A stretch of DNA of 64,000 nucleotides from Atherix ibis (GCA_958298945.1 OY282605.1:9819811-9883810); one strand, 5' to 3'. Shown: positions 48,191 to 61,286, numbered from the stretch's first letter. Made by a program: numbers and translations. Notes: a model not told the origin generated them from the letters alone.

Positions 48191-48387
48191 TTAATCCTTA
48201 AAATCGGTTCTTTGCCAATCTTGATAATCCCAAATGCCGTAGGGCTCAAAATAAGGAAGACACATAATTTCTATAGGGTAATTATTTATGGGCAAATAAT
48301 AATAAATATCGCAGATGGAAAATTTTTCCGGTTCCTTAAATTTTTCCCAATCCATTATAATTTGTTGCGGCAAATTTTTCCAGCTAT
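48191..48387 (-). CDS. candidate orphan coding segment, unrecognised
   Basis: The minus-strand frame opens after a TAA at about 48388 and ends with TAA at 48191-48193. It includes DSWKNLPQQIIMDWEKFKEP, EKFSICDIYYYLPINNYPIE and CLPYFEPYGIWDYQDWQRTD. The composition (five Trp, many Tyr, Pro, Asp and Glu) is unlike the chance frames elsewhere here and looks protein-like. The first ATG gives 60 residues. I recognise no domain. There is no good splice acceptor or partner exon nearby, so it may be a small gene, a last exon or a pseudogene fragment. Confidence 0.3.
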
Positions 48388-50830
48388 CCTTTTAAACGTG
48401 ACTTTTATCAGATTGACTACATATAATCCGACTCTGGTACATATAGGAATGTAGAAATTCCTTACAGCATAACTCTTCTAGACTGATGACAGGATAAAGA
48501 CCCGTCAGAGAAATTTTAAAACTACTCCCCTCCAAATGGTTAATATGAACCAGTTACTTGGAAAAATATTAACATCAGTGAATCTGACAGTTTGAAAGGT
48601 TTTTTTTTTTTTTTGGAAAAAATTTATAAACGTTAATAACACTTCCGTAATTTTTGTATACATTATCAATTTCAGATACTATGCAAAAATATTTGGTAGT
48701 AGAAAAAAGAATTTCTTATGAAATTTCTCAACATTTAATGGATTTTTAACGATCGAATTGTTACATTCCATGTGCGGTTTCCTTCCAAAGGAATCGCATA
48801 TAAAATATTTTTCCACCATAACAAAAATTATGAGAACATTTCCATTTTTTTTTTTTTTGGCAATCTTTGTAATCATTTCTTAGTTTATATATTACATAAG
48901 CCAAGAACAGAGAAATTTTAAACAAGATGAAAGATTTTAATCAAAAATTACAACATGTGAAATGAAGGAATTATTTCCCTTTAACCAAACCAAAAGATTC
49001 TGACACTTTTTCACTGTAGTCGACATATTGAATTTTTTTATTATTTTTTTTGAAGAAATTTTTCTTGGTTTTTACTTAAATTTAATTAAAATTCTGTTCT
49101 TGTGATTGCTATCATTTTGGCTTGCTATAAATTGTTTTTCTTTTATCAAAATTATACCCAAAAAACTACACATATTTTTAAAGGCTTTTTAGACTTTGAA
49201 AAATTCCTCAGACTGCAAGTAACCACCAGTAAAAAATTCAGAAATTTTCTGTCAAAAATATAATTTTCTAAAATAGTGTGATTAATAGCAATTTTTATAC
49301 GATAAAAAGCTTCGCAACTAAAATAATAAGATAAGTTTTTAAAAATTAAATATTCAAAAAAATACATTCAAATTTTCCTCTCCTTGTCACCAATAAAAAC
49401 CCTTTATAAGCAGACATTTTTTGTTATCAGAATGGAAGGATCAAACGTTATTAGGATATTTCAATAATCCAGCGATAGTATCTTAACGACGACAGTGACT
49501 CTTATGAATATCCGAGACAGGATTATCTTATACAGGATAATCACATAACAATAGATAATTATTATGGGTTAAATAATTTTAATTATCGGCATACCAGTCC
49601 TATCATAAGAGGGATCTTAAGCGTATTTAAAATGGGATACGAAAAGAAAAGGTATTTCCGGTATTTAGTCCTTAGACACATCACGTTTTAAATGTTATTT
49701 TATTTATCAGTAAATTAAAATTCTTTCATTTTAAATGACCTTATAGACAATAAAAACGAATTCAAGTACTTTCTTCCTATACCAAGGATTCAATTTTAAG
49801 GTTTCCTTTTTAAAAATCAATAAAAATAAAAAGAATAACAAAAATCGTCTACGAAACATTGTTTATATAACTTGTTGCCTGCTTCGTAGAGCACATATCA
49901 ACCGGCATACTCGTAAATCGATAGTGAATATTAATACGATAGGCTAGATATCCTGTATTAAAGGACTTTGTTAATAGAATAAAAAAATCTATCATATTAC
50001 ACATTTTTTATCCTGTTAATATTATAAAATCAAAAGGAGTATTTCATTTCATCCAATATTTCGAAGGTTATCGTATTAATTTCAAAAAGGATTTTTAAAT
50101 GATATTCAAAATTAAAAGGGTATTAAAATAATTTTGATTTTCTGAGCATTCCATTCCTTGAAAAAAACTTCTGGACATCGTTGGCTAATTTGTCTTTTTT
50201 AGTAGAAAGATTTTTTTATCTTAGTTGTAAGCAAAAGCAGAATTTACATAGGTTGTTCATAATTGCTCTGAAGACCTTTAACAATTTCCTATGGAGGTGT
50301 GGTAGAAAAGTAATGAGAACACTGCGGCCATCCTTAACGTGCAGTAAAATATTTAACCTCATCCAGTAACTTAGCGACCCTGTATAGGGTGACTAGTGAA
50401 TTTTTGTTTTTGTAGTGCGTTACTAATTAATGGAAAAGTTCCCACGACCCTATTAAAACTTTTTTTATAAAGAGCATACATTTTTCGATGGCATAAAGAA
50501 TTTTTGGAGGGCTGAGAATTAGCTTAGGAATGCGTTCAACAACAAAAACTGACGAAATTTATGAAAAATGTACTTTCAGGATAAATTGTCGACCAGGTTT
50601 TTCATTAAAAAAATATCTTGAAAGGCTCAGAAAAGGATTAAAATACTTAACTGCTCCACCCAGTCACACGGTCATCTCCACCAATGAGTTTATTTTCGGA
50701 ATAAGTAATTCCGCCCGTCTCCGCTTTTTAACTGGTCTCAAGTCATGTAAATTTTTTTTAACTCTTCAATAACAAAAAAAAAACACTTCAAATGATGTCT
50801 TCTTGGTACTTTCGATAGCTTCCACGTTTG
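48388..50830. other. AT-rich DNA, no gene recognised
   Basis: Mostly A/T-rich with poly-T tracts. An 80-codon plus-strand frame at 50530-50772 (with YEKCTFRINCRPGFSLKKYL) has mixed composition but no recognisable domain. Confidence 0.35.
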
Positions 50831-50895
50831 AAAAATCAATCATTGACGAAAAATTAGTTTTTAAAAATCAATTATTGACGAAAAATTTGGTTTTT
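50831..50895 (+). repeat. two tandem copies of a 32-33 bp unit
   Basis: aaaaatcaatcattgacgaa followed by aaattagttttt (50831-50862) is repeated with three changes at 50863-50895. Confidence 0.8.
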
Positions 50896-51164
50896 TCATA
50901 TACTTTTGCTAAATGACAACAGATGGCACTGCTACGAAGAATAATTCTGTTATTTAACGGGGCATACCTATTACGGGCCGTGTACGATTGTAGGGACTCA
51001 GATACGTCAAATTAGTGATCCATAGTAAGCAACCAGTTAAATGCTGATTACACCAACTGTTTGTGACCAGACCTATCTGAACCTCTGCTCTCATTAGCAG
51101 TGAAAGTGCCCAAAATAAAAGCCAGCATTTCTAACCAGCGGTTCGAAAACCATAACGCCGCTTA

Positions 51165-51826
51165 TTGAGCTACGGTAAGGAACCTTGTATATTCCTAGGC
51201 ACCGTTAAGCCTATCCTTTCCATGAACATTGGAGGGTGTTCTTACCAGAAAGGGTTCTGGAGTTAAATGCTGACCAGTAACACAAGATGCCTCTCTAGAT
51301 GACTTTTGGTTTTTATCTACGTACCTTCAGATTGAGCTAAGGTAAGGAACCTTGTAAATTTCTAGGCACCGTTAAACCTATCCTTTCCATGAACATTGGA
51401 GGGTGTTCTTACCAGAAAGGGTTCTAGAGTTAAATGCTGACCAGTAACACAAGATGCCTCTCTAGATGACTTTTGGTTTTTATCTACGTACCTTTAGATT
51501 GAGCTACGGTAAGAAACCTTGTATATTCCTAGGCACCGTTAAGCCTATCCTTTCCATGAACATTGGAGGGTGTTCTTACCAGAAAGGGTTCTGGAGTTAA
51601 ATGCGGACCAGTAACACAAGATGCCTCTCAAGATGACTTTTGGTTTTTATCTACGTACCTTCAGATTGAGCTACGGTAAGGAACCTTGTATATTCTTAGG
51701 CAGATTGAGCCTACACTTCCCATGAACATTGGAGGGTGTTGTTATCAGAAAGGGTTCTAGAGTCAAATGCTGACCGAAAGATACGTCTCTAGATCACTTT
51801 CGGTTTTTCTCTACGTACCTCAAGAT
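51165..51826 (+). repeat. four tandem copies of a 167-bp unit
   Basis: The word ttgagctacggtaag and variants starts at 51165, 51332, 51499 and 51666, an exact spacing of 167 bases each time. Shared words include ggcaccgttaagcctatcc, tgaacattggagggtgttct, gagttaaatgctgaccagta and gacttttggtttttatctac. The first three copies are nearly identical; the fourth is more diverged and about seven bases shorter. The unit is much less AT-rich than its surroundings. No coding frame runs through the array. Confidence 0.9.
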
Positions 51827-53748
51827 TCTTGCAGGGAAACCTGAACATCTATGGAGTACCCTTACAATAAGATATCCCTTAATGCCCGGAATTCTCCCTA
51901 TAAGGTCGAGTGATGAGAGTTTAAGCTGTTGATCATGAGAGGCTGTATATTAACAACTCTGAAATGTGATTCCAAGCGCGGTCGGACTCCCAATCCTTCA
52001 CAATTACCCACAGGAATAAGTACTCCTTTCTCCCTAGAGCAGGAAAACTAGTCCAGAAGCCCCAATCGATAAAGGAAAATACCCCCATTATGGGCACAGT
52101 CATTCACATTAATAAGCATATAACTTAGTTATGTGTGAATAAGAGCTGCAGGGAAGTCATTATTAATGCCGCAAATAAGAAGAGTGAAATTCAACTACTA
52201 ACAAAGTCTACTCGCTTCAAATTTTCGTCTAAAGTAAAGCAGAGGAAAAAACATTGTTTTTTTTTATTTTTTATAACAAAAAAACATTTTCTTACTGGTC
52301 CTGTGTGACCATCGGTGACTGAAGCAGACACAATAAATTCGCAATAATTGCATTTCGGTTGTTATGTTACCTGAATTTCACCTTTCGGCGAAGTTTTTTT
52401 TTCTTCATTTTATTTTATCCTTTCGGATTTTTTCAGAACTATTTTCTGTGAGCTCCAAAAAAAAAAAATTGACAAGATTTCCCCTCTAAAACTAAAACTA
52501 TATAAAATACGAAAAATTCGATCAACGAAGTAAAAAAAGGGAATATGAATAAGAACAGGAGAAACCGGTTAGTTTTTGAGATGAGATTCGTTGTGTATTT
52601 GTACACCTGTTAGCCATTTAGATTAGTTCCTTCGACCAAACCAAACATTATATAAACCCGCCACCGATCAATCCCATCTAATCCGATTGGATTTGAAATG
52701 AGGTTCTCTGGTCCATCGCTGCATGAATCGTACGCCTTTTCTACCTGATAAAATAAATGCACGTTTATTTACCTTTCGATTTTTTTCACCCAATTTTTTC
52801 CCTTGGTTCCACAAAAGTTTTCTTTTAAATTTTATGCTGGCATCAAATTCATTCTACTCAATAATAGTATTACACGGGATGAGTCAGAAGACTCAATTGA
52901 AATGCGTATAAAACAGACTTCGGAGATCTTTAATTTGAACGTTCGGCTAGATAGTAGATAGACACATGAATATCAATTTGGATGAATCGTTTTTGGGGTC
53001 CTACGATGACTCACATATCATTAAATCAATAAAAAAAAAACATTTTTATGTTTGTACTCGTAGAAATTTCATGTGGTAAGGCTGCTTATATAATCACGAA
53101 TTTGATTGTACTAATAAAGGAAATAAGTAATTTTTAATCATTTCAACAACAGGTAAAGTACTGAAACTATTTTACGAAGAAATTTTTCTCATCTCTACGA
53201 CAAGGTAATATCTAAATAAAATACTATCTTTAAGCTCATTTTATTAGCTAAAAATATTACTAGGCGTGTATGGAATATTATAAATAATTTATTATTCAAA
53301 TTCAATGGCAAAATCTGTAAATACGATTAGGGAAATTCCAAATGGCAACAATTACTTTACACCTCAACAGCTTTTCATATTCAATTATCGTTATAGTTAA
53401 ATTGTGAAAAACCACAAATTCCATGTTTTTTTAATTCCATTTGTAAAAGGTAAAAAGAAGACACAAGTATCTCATAAATAAGACTATAAGACAAGTGAAC
53501 TTTTCAATAGATACGACTATAAGACAAGTTAAGATATTTTTTTCTATCCAATTTTCTATGCTAATAGTATTTCCATATTTGCACTTCTATTTATCAATAT
53601 TTTAATAATTGTTCTTATTGATAATATATTTGCATTAAAATATGCGGAAGAATATAAAGATTTTCTTTAATATTTCAGTTATTATTGTATTCATTCCTAA
53701 TGCGTACGATATTTTGTCAAAAGTTTTTATTTTGTTTTTAAAAAAGTT
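51827..53748. other. unassigned DNA; weak TATA-like site near 52649
   Basis: 51830-52140 is GC-richer single-copy sequence that continues the composition of the 167-bp array. TATATAAA at 52649-52656 lies in a less biased stretch but has no initiator or coding frame behind it. The rest is AT-rich. Confidence 0.3.
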
Positions 53749-54745
53749 TTTAGACACATTAGCATATATTGTATGAAGGTGAAAAAAGTGCTAATATGAT
53801 ATACTCATTGAGCCATTTACAAAACGAAAATTTTAAAAAATTAAGTTTGTTTTCTTTAAAATTGGCTGTAAGTCCAAATTGGCTTTTTTTTTTAAAACTG
53901 GCCAATAATTTTCTTTTTTTTATATATCCATAATTAATGACCAATTAAAATACATAAATAAATTTATTGCACACAAAAACGATTTTTTGAATTTTTTCCT
54001 GCTGAGGTAAGCCAAAATTTTCTATTTTATTCGAAATATATTTTTTTTTAATTGAAAAAATGTCTCCAAGTGCTTATGTTGTTTTTTTTTATAGAAAAAT
54101 TGTAAAACATCCAGAAAAACGTAAACTATTTATAAGTCGGGTGTTTTTTTTTGTGTGATAGACATTCCGGCAGCATAAGCTGTCAAAACAGCTATGAACT
54201 GTCAAAGTTTTTTAACAAAATTTTAGACACATTAACATATATTCTATGAAGGTGAAAAAATTGCCTATATTCAAAATAATATACTCATTGAGCCATTAAT
54301 AAAACGAAAATTTAAAAAAATTAAGTTTGTTTTCTTTGAAATTGGCTGTAAGTCCAAATTGGCTTTTTTTTTTAAACTGGCTTAGAACATTTTTGCCATA
54401 ATGCCATTAATTTTCCTTTTTTTATACATCTATCATTAATGACCAATTAAAATATATAATAAAATTGATTGCACACAAAAAATCATTTTTTTAATTTTTC
54501 CCTGCTGAGGTAAGCCCAAATTTTCTATTTTATTCGAAATATTTTTTTTTAATTATAAAAAATTTATTAAAAACTGTCTCCAAGTGTTTAGGTTATTTTT
54601 TTAAAATAAATAGATAATTTTTATTTCTTCTGAAATAATTGTAAAACTTTTATAAAAACGAAAACTATTTATAAATCGGGTAATTGGTATGATAGATACT
54701 CCGGTTAGGATAAACTGTCAAATAAGCTATGAACTGTCAAAGTTT
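53749..54745 (+). repeat. two tandem copies of a ~473-bp unit
   Basis: tttagacacattagcatatat starts the first copy at 53749 and tttagacacattaacatatat the second at 54222. Both continue with catatactcattgagccat-type words, tggctgtaagtccaaattgg, ctgctgaggtaagcc and end with gctatgaactgtcaaag (54191 and 54725). The second copy is about 60 bases longer through small insertions. The segment aagtccaaattgg is the reverse complement of the satellite core ccaatttggactt. Confidence 0.85.
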
Positions 54746-55125
54746 GTTAATGATTTTTACTGAGTATATGTTAATTCTCAATTTGCGAAATGTATTAAAA
54801 CTGTTTTAAGGCAAAAATTAAGTTTATTGACGAGGCTCATTTTTGGCTCAATTGTCCATAGGAGAAATTGGGGATGCCGTAAGATCTACAAAAATGCACT
54901 AATTTCTTCCGAAATTACACGGGCGCTCACGATACAGTTAATATAAATGATTACCAAGCGTTATTTTTTTTATAATTTCTATGAAAACGTTTAAAAATAT
55001 TTACTCAAATGACAAGGGGTTCTAGAAAGATGATTTAATGAAAACATAATTTTGCGGCAACGTGATTTTAAGCAATGCACCTGTCAATTGGCCCCTAAAA
55101 TCGTGCGATTTAACGCCGCTCGATC
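54746..55125 (+). mobile_element. WPPRSCDL-family transposon fragment
   Basis: The plus strand near 54829 reads DEAHFWLNCP, a first catalytic block with Glu-Ala-His intact. The third block at 55081-55115 (cctaaaatcgtgcgatttaa) reads APKIVRF in one frame and NWPLKSCDLTP in the other. The central part is degraded beyond recognition. It directly follows the 473-bp tandem duplication, whose copies end with a gaactgtcaaag word that may be the remains of the subterminal palindrome. Confidence 0.55.
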
Positions 55126-55799
55126 ATTTTCTTGTTGTGTTGTTCGAATTTGATGAATAATCATCAATTTTTTCTGTTCGAGCAATGTAAGACATGCTCG
55201 AACATGTTGAACGAACACCTTCTCATCGATCGAGCATGTTCGAGATGAACAAAATACGGAGAGTTGGTCGAATGATGTAATCGTTTCATATTGTAGACAC
55301 TCAATTTGTTTTAGTCATAATTGCAATTTCGTCACTTCACAGTGTGAAGAACGTTTGTGTATTTAAAACTGTTTTGTTGTGTTTCGATTTATTGGTTGTT
55401 TGTACAAAAAAAAAAAATGTCGGAAAATATATTGTTCAACGATGGCAATAACGTTGAATTTTCCAGTTTCAACATTGGCGTTGCCTTGTTTGACGATTAA
55501 CTGCGAGACCAGTTCCAAAAGAAGGCGGTGAAAATTGCTGTTTCTGCTCGAAGTGATCATCACCGCAAAGTTAAGACATTAAATTTCCGCATGCATCGGC
55601 CTAACCGGACTTCCCCTATCCACGCGAAGTTTGGGTTGTAGCTCTTCGTTGAAATCGCTTTCAAAATCTTTTGAATTATCCAATTTTCCATTTTTTAAAT
55701 AAATTATTTTCTTTTACACATATGTCGTTTAAAAGGAGGTTTTTTTTTACCTTTTCCTTGATTGCCAAACATAGTGTAACGCAAAAAACACAGTTGAAA
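55126..55799. other. unassigned DNA with gagcatgttcgag-type palindromic words
   Basis: Between 55180 and 55250 the words catgctcgaacatgtt and cgatcgagcatgttcgag recur as short palindromes. A 66-codon minus-strand frame at 55363-55563 has moderately normal composition but no recognisable domain. Confidence 0.3.
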
Positions 55800-56695
55800 A
55801 TCATTTATGAAAACGAAACAAATGTCAAATGGATGAAGAAAAAAACTGGTAGAGAGAACAAATTTTGACTGCTCGAACATTGATCGAGCTCACGTGTGTA
55901 TCACTTCTCAAATATAAGTAATCTAGATATTTTCATTTCCTCTCCGAAGACTTAAACCAAAAGTGTTCGAGCTGAGGCAAAAATCGTCCATTGCACGAAT
56001 AGTGTAATTAGTGTTAAAAACTTGTTTTAATCGGACGAAGATTTGGCTCGAATATTTCGAGTATTACTCGAATTGTATATTCTTAGGATTCGTATATGCT
56101 AACAAACCAGTAAAACTAAACGTCTTGGAAGCAAACAGTGAGCGAGTTATAGCAAAGGAAGAGACGGATTTACTTGATAAAAGTGCCAAAAATTGTTTAT
56201 AAAAAAACAGTTAACATGGCCCAAAATAACTACTATGAAAAAAAGTGACAGAGCAAACTAATTCTGCGTGGGCGAACTTTTTCATTGCATCTCCGAAGAC
56301 TTAAACCAAAAGAGATCGAGCTGAGGCAAACATCGTGCATTGCTCGAATTGTGTAATCGGTAAACTAAACGTCTTGGAAGCCAACAGTGAGCGAGTTATA
56401 GCAGAGGTAGAGCCGGATTTACATGAAAAAGTTGCCTAAAATTGTTTATAAAAAATATCAGTCAACATGGCCCAAAATCACTACTATGGAAAAAAGTGGT
56501 AAGGCGAACAAATTCTGACTGGGCGAACTTTGATCGAGCTCACGTGTATGTCACCTCTCGAAAATTGTTCGTGGCCGTAATCGAGCCATTTTCATTTCCT
56601 CTCCAAAGACTTGAACCTAAAGTGTTCGAGCTGAGGCAAAAATCGTCCATTGCACGAATGGTGTAATCGGTCTTAAAAAGTTATTTGGAGCAAGA
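55800..56695 (+). pseudogene. tandemly repeated Tc1/mariner-type transposase C-terminus
   Basis: The plus-strand frame at 56080-56200 reads FLGFVYANKPVKLNVLEANS then ERVIAKEETDLLDKSAKN. This is typical of the segment just after the last catalytic aspartate of Tc1/mariner transposases (WGYVYADKP..LEANIERVI..L..V..N). The unit is repeated: cgaacatt/ctttgatcgagctcacgtg, tctccgaagacttaaacc, gagctgaggcaaaaatcgt and aaacgtcttggaagccaaca recur in copies starting near 55850, 56255 and 56506. The second copy has the coding segment near 56365-56450, and the third ends after gaggcaaaaatcgtcc. Stops occur in every copy. It may belong to the same family as the relic just upstream, but no catalytic block is present to prove it. 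Confidence 0.55.
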
Positions 56696-59600
56696 AATTG
56701 TTTGCGCCAAAAACTAATTATTTTTTAATAAAAATTTTAATCTTTATTTTACAGGAAAAAAATTTGCTACATTAATTAACAACTTCATCTCTAAAATTTT
56801 TCATAAGGAAATTAAAGGTATTCAAAATAAATTGACGAGAATTACTTTCTCAGTAAATTGACAATTTAATATTAGCTATGAAAATTTTATATCTTCAGTC
56901 TAGAGTATGATGACACCACTTCCCATGCGCAGTTAAAACACTTTAAGTATAAATCTAAGTTATTAACACTAGGGAACAATCATACATGCGCTTGTATGGT
57001 TAATTCTAATCAAAATTTCAAATTTATTCCATTTTTCTGATTTGAATGAATTTTTAAGATCTAGTAAGAATTCATCAAAATGACATAAAACTAATGACGT
57101 TCAGAATTAAAATTCAATAAAAGTCCATAAGTCATACTTTTCGAATCAACAACTTATGACCAACTATGGTGTTAAAGTATAAGAAGCCAATGGTTGACAG
57201 ACACTAGACTATCAATGTACTGGGAATTTGCCCATAGCCTTAGCCATTCAGCCAGTGAACTCTCCTCAGTGCGGTGGTCTTTATAAAGAAATGAAGTCAT
57301 CTACCCGGGGAAAAAAAAACTATGTAAAATTAGAAAACCGACACAAAAACTCTAGTTGAACGGGTATTGAAATGACGATGGGCAATGGCAATAGTGAGTG
57401 TTTATGTTTAATCATAGCAGAACACATGAGTGGGCATATAAAATTGTCTGTTCCATTTGTCCAAAGTTGTTCTTTTTTTTTGTTCTTTTTTGGGGACTAC
57501 TCCTGGTTCTTGGCGGGAAAAATGAACAAAAAGAGACAGAAGAAAAAAACTAAAAACAAAACAAATCGAAACAACAGAAAAAGCCGAAGATATCTAGAAC
57601 GATATTAGATGGGAATTTGGAGATGATGAGGAATTGGCAGTGTTTTTTTTCTTCTGGGGGGATAATTATCATAGATGAAATTGCGCGATGCAAAGGAGGC
57701 GTGAAAATAACCTCAAAACGAAAGCAAAATTAATGCAAGAAAAAAACGACCATCTTCTTGATGAAAACATTATTGACCAACGAACGACTATAACTTTGAC
57801 TATGAAGGCGATAACGAAACCGGCGACAAAACACCGATAACACTTGGACGATGGTCATAAGATGCCCATAAGATGTAGTCTAAAAAAAAAACAGAAAAAA
57901 AAGAAGAAAAAGAAATATAAGAAGTCACAAACGACTGATAATCGTAAAACATGGAAAAAGCCTGTTTGTTTGTGCATAAATGCCTTGTTATACAAAATAG
58001 TGTCGTCGTCATACACGTATTCATCTCCAATCTTATGAATGCTTTTGTTGGGGTCGTCCAATGTCGCCCCCCCCCAACTTCAGCTCCACCATTTCGTTGT
58101 TCTTATTTTTCAACCATCTTTACATTTTCTTATAGAAAAAAAGAACCATGGCGAATGGATTCACAAATGGTGGTGCATGAACTCAGTATGTGCGAAATGG
58201 GCTTGCCTATACAATTTGTTCTCTTTTCGTATAGAAAGAAGGCAAAAAAAAAAAACGCAAATTGGATAACGTCAAAATTTTGTACACTCAAAAGTTTTGA
58301 ATATTTTTAGATTAAAACAGATGCAAACAGATGAATCGGGAATAAAAAATTCATAAACAGAATCCCCCCTTACCCCCCTAATAGTATAGAAGGCAAACTT
58401 GACTACCTTAAATTTAGGACGATATCCTCAGTGGATTTGTCATTTAAATTCAGTGAACTGGTAGACATCTGATCCTTAACAGTTTTTATTAATTTTTTTT
58501 TACAACGTGCTTAAAACTTTCTTCTAAAAATTCCATAGATTTTTTATTAGTTTTTTTAGTCGATTTCAAAAAAAAAAAGACGCCACTGAAAGTTAACACT
58601 TCATTCGAAAAATTTTGGACCTTTTCCATAGTAGTAGCACTTCATGATTAATGGTAATGGCAACAACTGTTGTTTGATTCGATTTTGCAATCTTCCAATT
58701 GGTTACATCCCAACAACTGGCAGTTCCACGTGATTAGCTAACGCCATGCTCCTCATTAGACGAATACGTTACATGGCCTCATAGTATTCGAGCGAAGGAA
58801 AATTCACAATTCAAATTCTTTCTTTCAATTCATCAAAATCTTGGTGATAGTTTCATTTCCTGCTGCTGCTCCCCATTGCAGTTCTCTTGTTTTTCTACCA
58901 AAATCCAACCAATTGTCTCTATGTAACCATTTACAATGGGTTGGCAGAAGGGGGAGAAGGAGTGAAGAAAAAAACAAATTACTGACAAAATTTCGCTTCT
59001 GAAAAATTGATTTCTTCTCGATCGCTAATGAACCTGGCATGATACTCGAATTTCAATCACAATTAATTGTACTCTCTCCCCATAGTCAGTCTTGGGGATT
59101 CCTTCCTTCTTCCAGGCCATAATACAATATTTTCTGTGGTTTTGTTTATAAAATTTCAATCTGATTCTTATTCGACCAGAACATAATACAACCGGGGAGC
59201 TGGTGGTGGGTGGGGTGACTTTATTCGATTTGAATATTAATTCTATTCGATACAGTCCGGTTCATTAATTGATTCGAAATGGAGAAAAAAAAAGGTAATT
59301 CGAGAATCCAGAAAGTAATACTTTGTATTAAAGAAATATGAAATTTGATGGGGATAATTTTTTTTTCCTGATTAGGGAGTGTATCCAAATGAGAATAAAA
59401 ATGATATCACAAAACACTCTTCTTAGAATTATCAGAAAATGACGATTAAAAGAAGATATTCTGAATCAGCTGTGAAAATCCAGTTCTTGATTGGTACACA
59501 AAAATATTCATTACCTGAAACACGGATAAACTTTCACATATACCATATTAATGTGAATATGGAAAAAGCTATGATATTCTCTGTGGGGAAGTGAAAATGA

Positions 59601-60177
59601 CAGTGACTTCTGTCAGCTGCTGGCCCCACGGAATTCGAGAATCTTTCTTCGAGGGGCAGAGTCCACGCGTATCTTACTTTCTTCGTATCTTCAGTGGTTT
59701 TGGATCAAGGCCAAGTATTTTTTTTTCTTTTTTGCTTTTTTTATTATTTTAGTATTCCTTCTATTCGAGTCTGTCTATCCCATAATTCCCGTATACTCGT
59801 ATGATTATAAGAAAGAAGAAAAAATATTTATTCTCGTTTCGTCGGTGTAAATACGGAGTTTAGATAACATTTCCGGTTACACAAAGTAACCAATTTTCTT
59901 CTAGATTTTCATACCAACTCTCTAGTATGCATCATTTCACACTAACGATGATATTAAAAATATTTTTTTACTTAAAAATTATAATAGGCCGACATCATCG
60001 TCTCATTCTAATGTTTCTATTTTAGAGCTTTTTTTTCTGTCACATTTTTGAATAAATTTTTTAAAAATAATTTACTGTCCCCAAAATTAAGGTAAGAATT
60101 TTTTTTTATGTTTAGAAATATTAAGAAAATGATGAATCTTATTAAAATTGTATTAATTATTAGTCCACGATTGTCTC
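56696..60177. other. unassigned DNA, no gene recognised
   Basis: AT-rich to about 57200, then mixed. A 10-base C run lies near 58065-58074. A short duplicated phrase (ttatagaaaaaaagaa / gtatagaaagaaggc) lies near 58130 and 58222. Varied sequence at 58650-59250 and 59560-59700 could be regulatory. The 119-codon plus-strand frame at 57951-58310 crosses homopolymer runs and has competing frames on both strands, so it is not accepted. Confidence 0.35.
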
Positions 60178-60547
60178 TTAAGTCTCCGATGAGTTCTTCC
60201 CAGTGGTGAAGGAAGGGGGAGGGGTGAGGGGGGTTGGTTCAGTACAGGATAATTCTCTCATAAGTGGATTATGGTGATAGAATAAACGGTAAATGCACAG
60301 GTCCTGAACAAAGGCAACATTTAGATACGTTGTGACGAACATAAAAGGGGGCATAAAGAATTTTACAGAGGCTCTCGGATTGTAAGGATTTCGTTGAACC
60401 CCAAAGTTCAATTCCATGTGCCCAAATAGGTTTTATAATTGTATTATATATTAGAAGTTTACTGTTGATTGTTAGTTTCGAGCAGTTGTCCAGGTAACGT
60501 CTGTTAGCTTCAACTCTTTTTAGTTAGCTTAAACTCTTTTTGTGGAA

Positions 60548-60853
60548 TCATGTTTGTATTAAGGTATAAGGAAGTAGGTTTCCCTTGATAGTGAGTGACA
60601 GTAATGTGAGCCTCACTCTCCATCTCTTAAACCAGGATTGAAAGTTGTGGATATGGGATTGTAAATTGTTGACAGCAATGTCAGGATTTGTGTGGGTAGC
60701 AAGTATAGCCGTATCATCTGCATGAGTAGCAATAATAGTATTAGGATCAGATGGGAAGTCATGGATATAAAATTTATAGAAAATTGGACCAACCAGACTG
60801 CCTTGTGAGACTCCGTCTAGAATAGGATATATATGAGAGGATTCTGAGTCCAT
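60548..60853 (-). pseudogene. open segment of Jockey reverse transcriptase carrying the ADD box
   Basis: A 101-codon minus-strand frame. It begins just before the GVSQGSLVGPIFYKFY block (residues 14-29) and contains THADDTAILATH at residues 43-54. The usual FADD has His in place of Phe, but both catalytic aspartates remain. Further on, HNFQSWFKRWRV matches the helix after the palm domain. The frame starts at an internal Met, so it is not a gene on its own but the best-preserved part of the retrotransposon remnant. Confidence 0.8.
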
Positions 60854-61286
60854 TGCAAGTTGGAAATGACGTTGGGAGAGATATGAATTTATGATAAGGT
60901 AAGCTAGTATGTTGAAGGAAGAAAGCTCTTGAGTTTCCAGGGGAGTTCAGGATCAAAAGCTTGAGAGATATCCAAAAAAAAAATTCTCCTGACCAATAAA
61001 CTTTCCTCTCAAGAGAAGATGCAATTGATCAACAATGCAATGGCATTGCTGGATAGTGGAGTGTTCAGATCGGAAGCCAAATTGGTGATCAGGAATAGTT
61101 TTTTCATTAACCTAGGAATGAGTAGAGTCGTTTTAATAGGATTTTTTCAAAAATCTTACCAAGGTAAGAAGCTGATAGGTCTATATAGGACGAAGAAGAA
61201 TTGATGGGTTTATTTGGTTTAGGAATTATTTTTTAATGACAGTAAATTTCCAGAGTAAGGGAAAATAGTGTATGCGCAGGATACTA

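Noticed and set aside
52649..52656. TATATAAA as a core promoter
   Set aside because: No initiator at the right distance and no coding frame downstream; such words are frequent in AT-rich DNA.
57951..58310. 119-codon plus-strand frame with a Pro-rich stretch
   Set aside because: Crosses a 10-base C run and A runs, overlaps other frames on both strands, and shows no recognisable domain.
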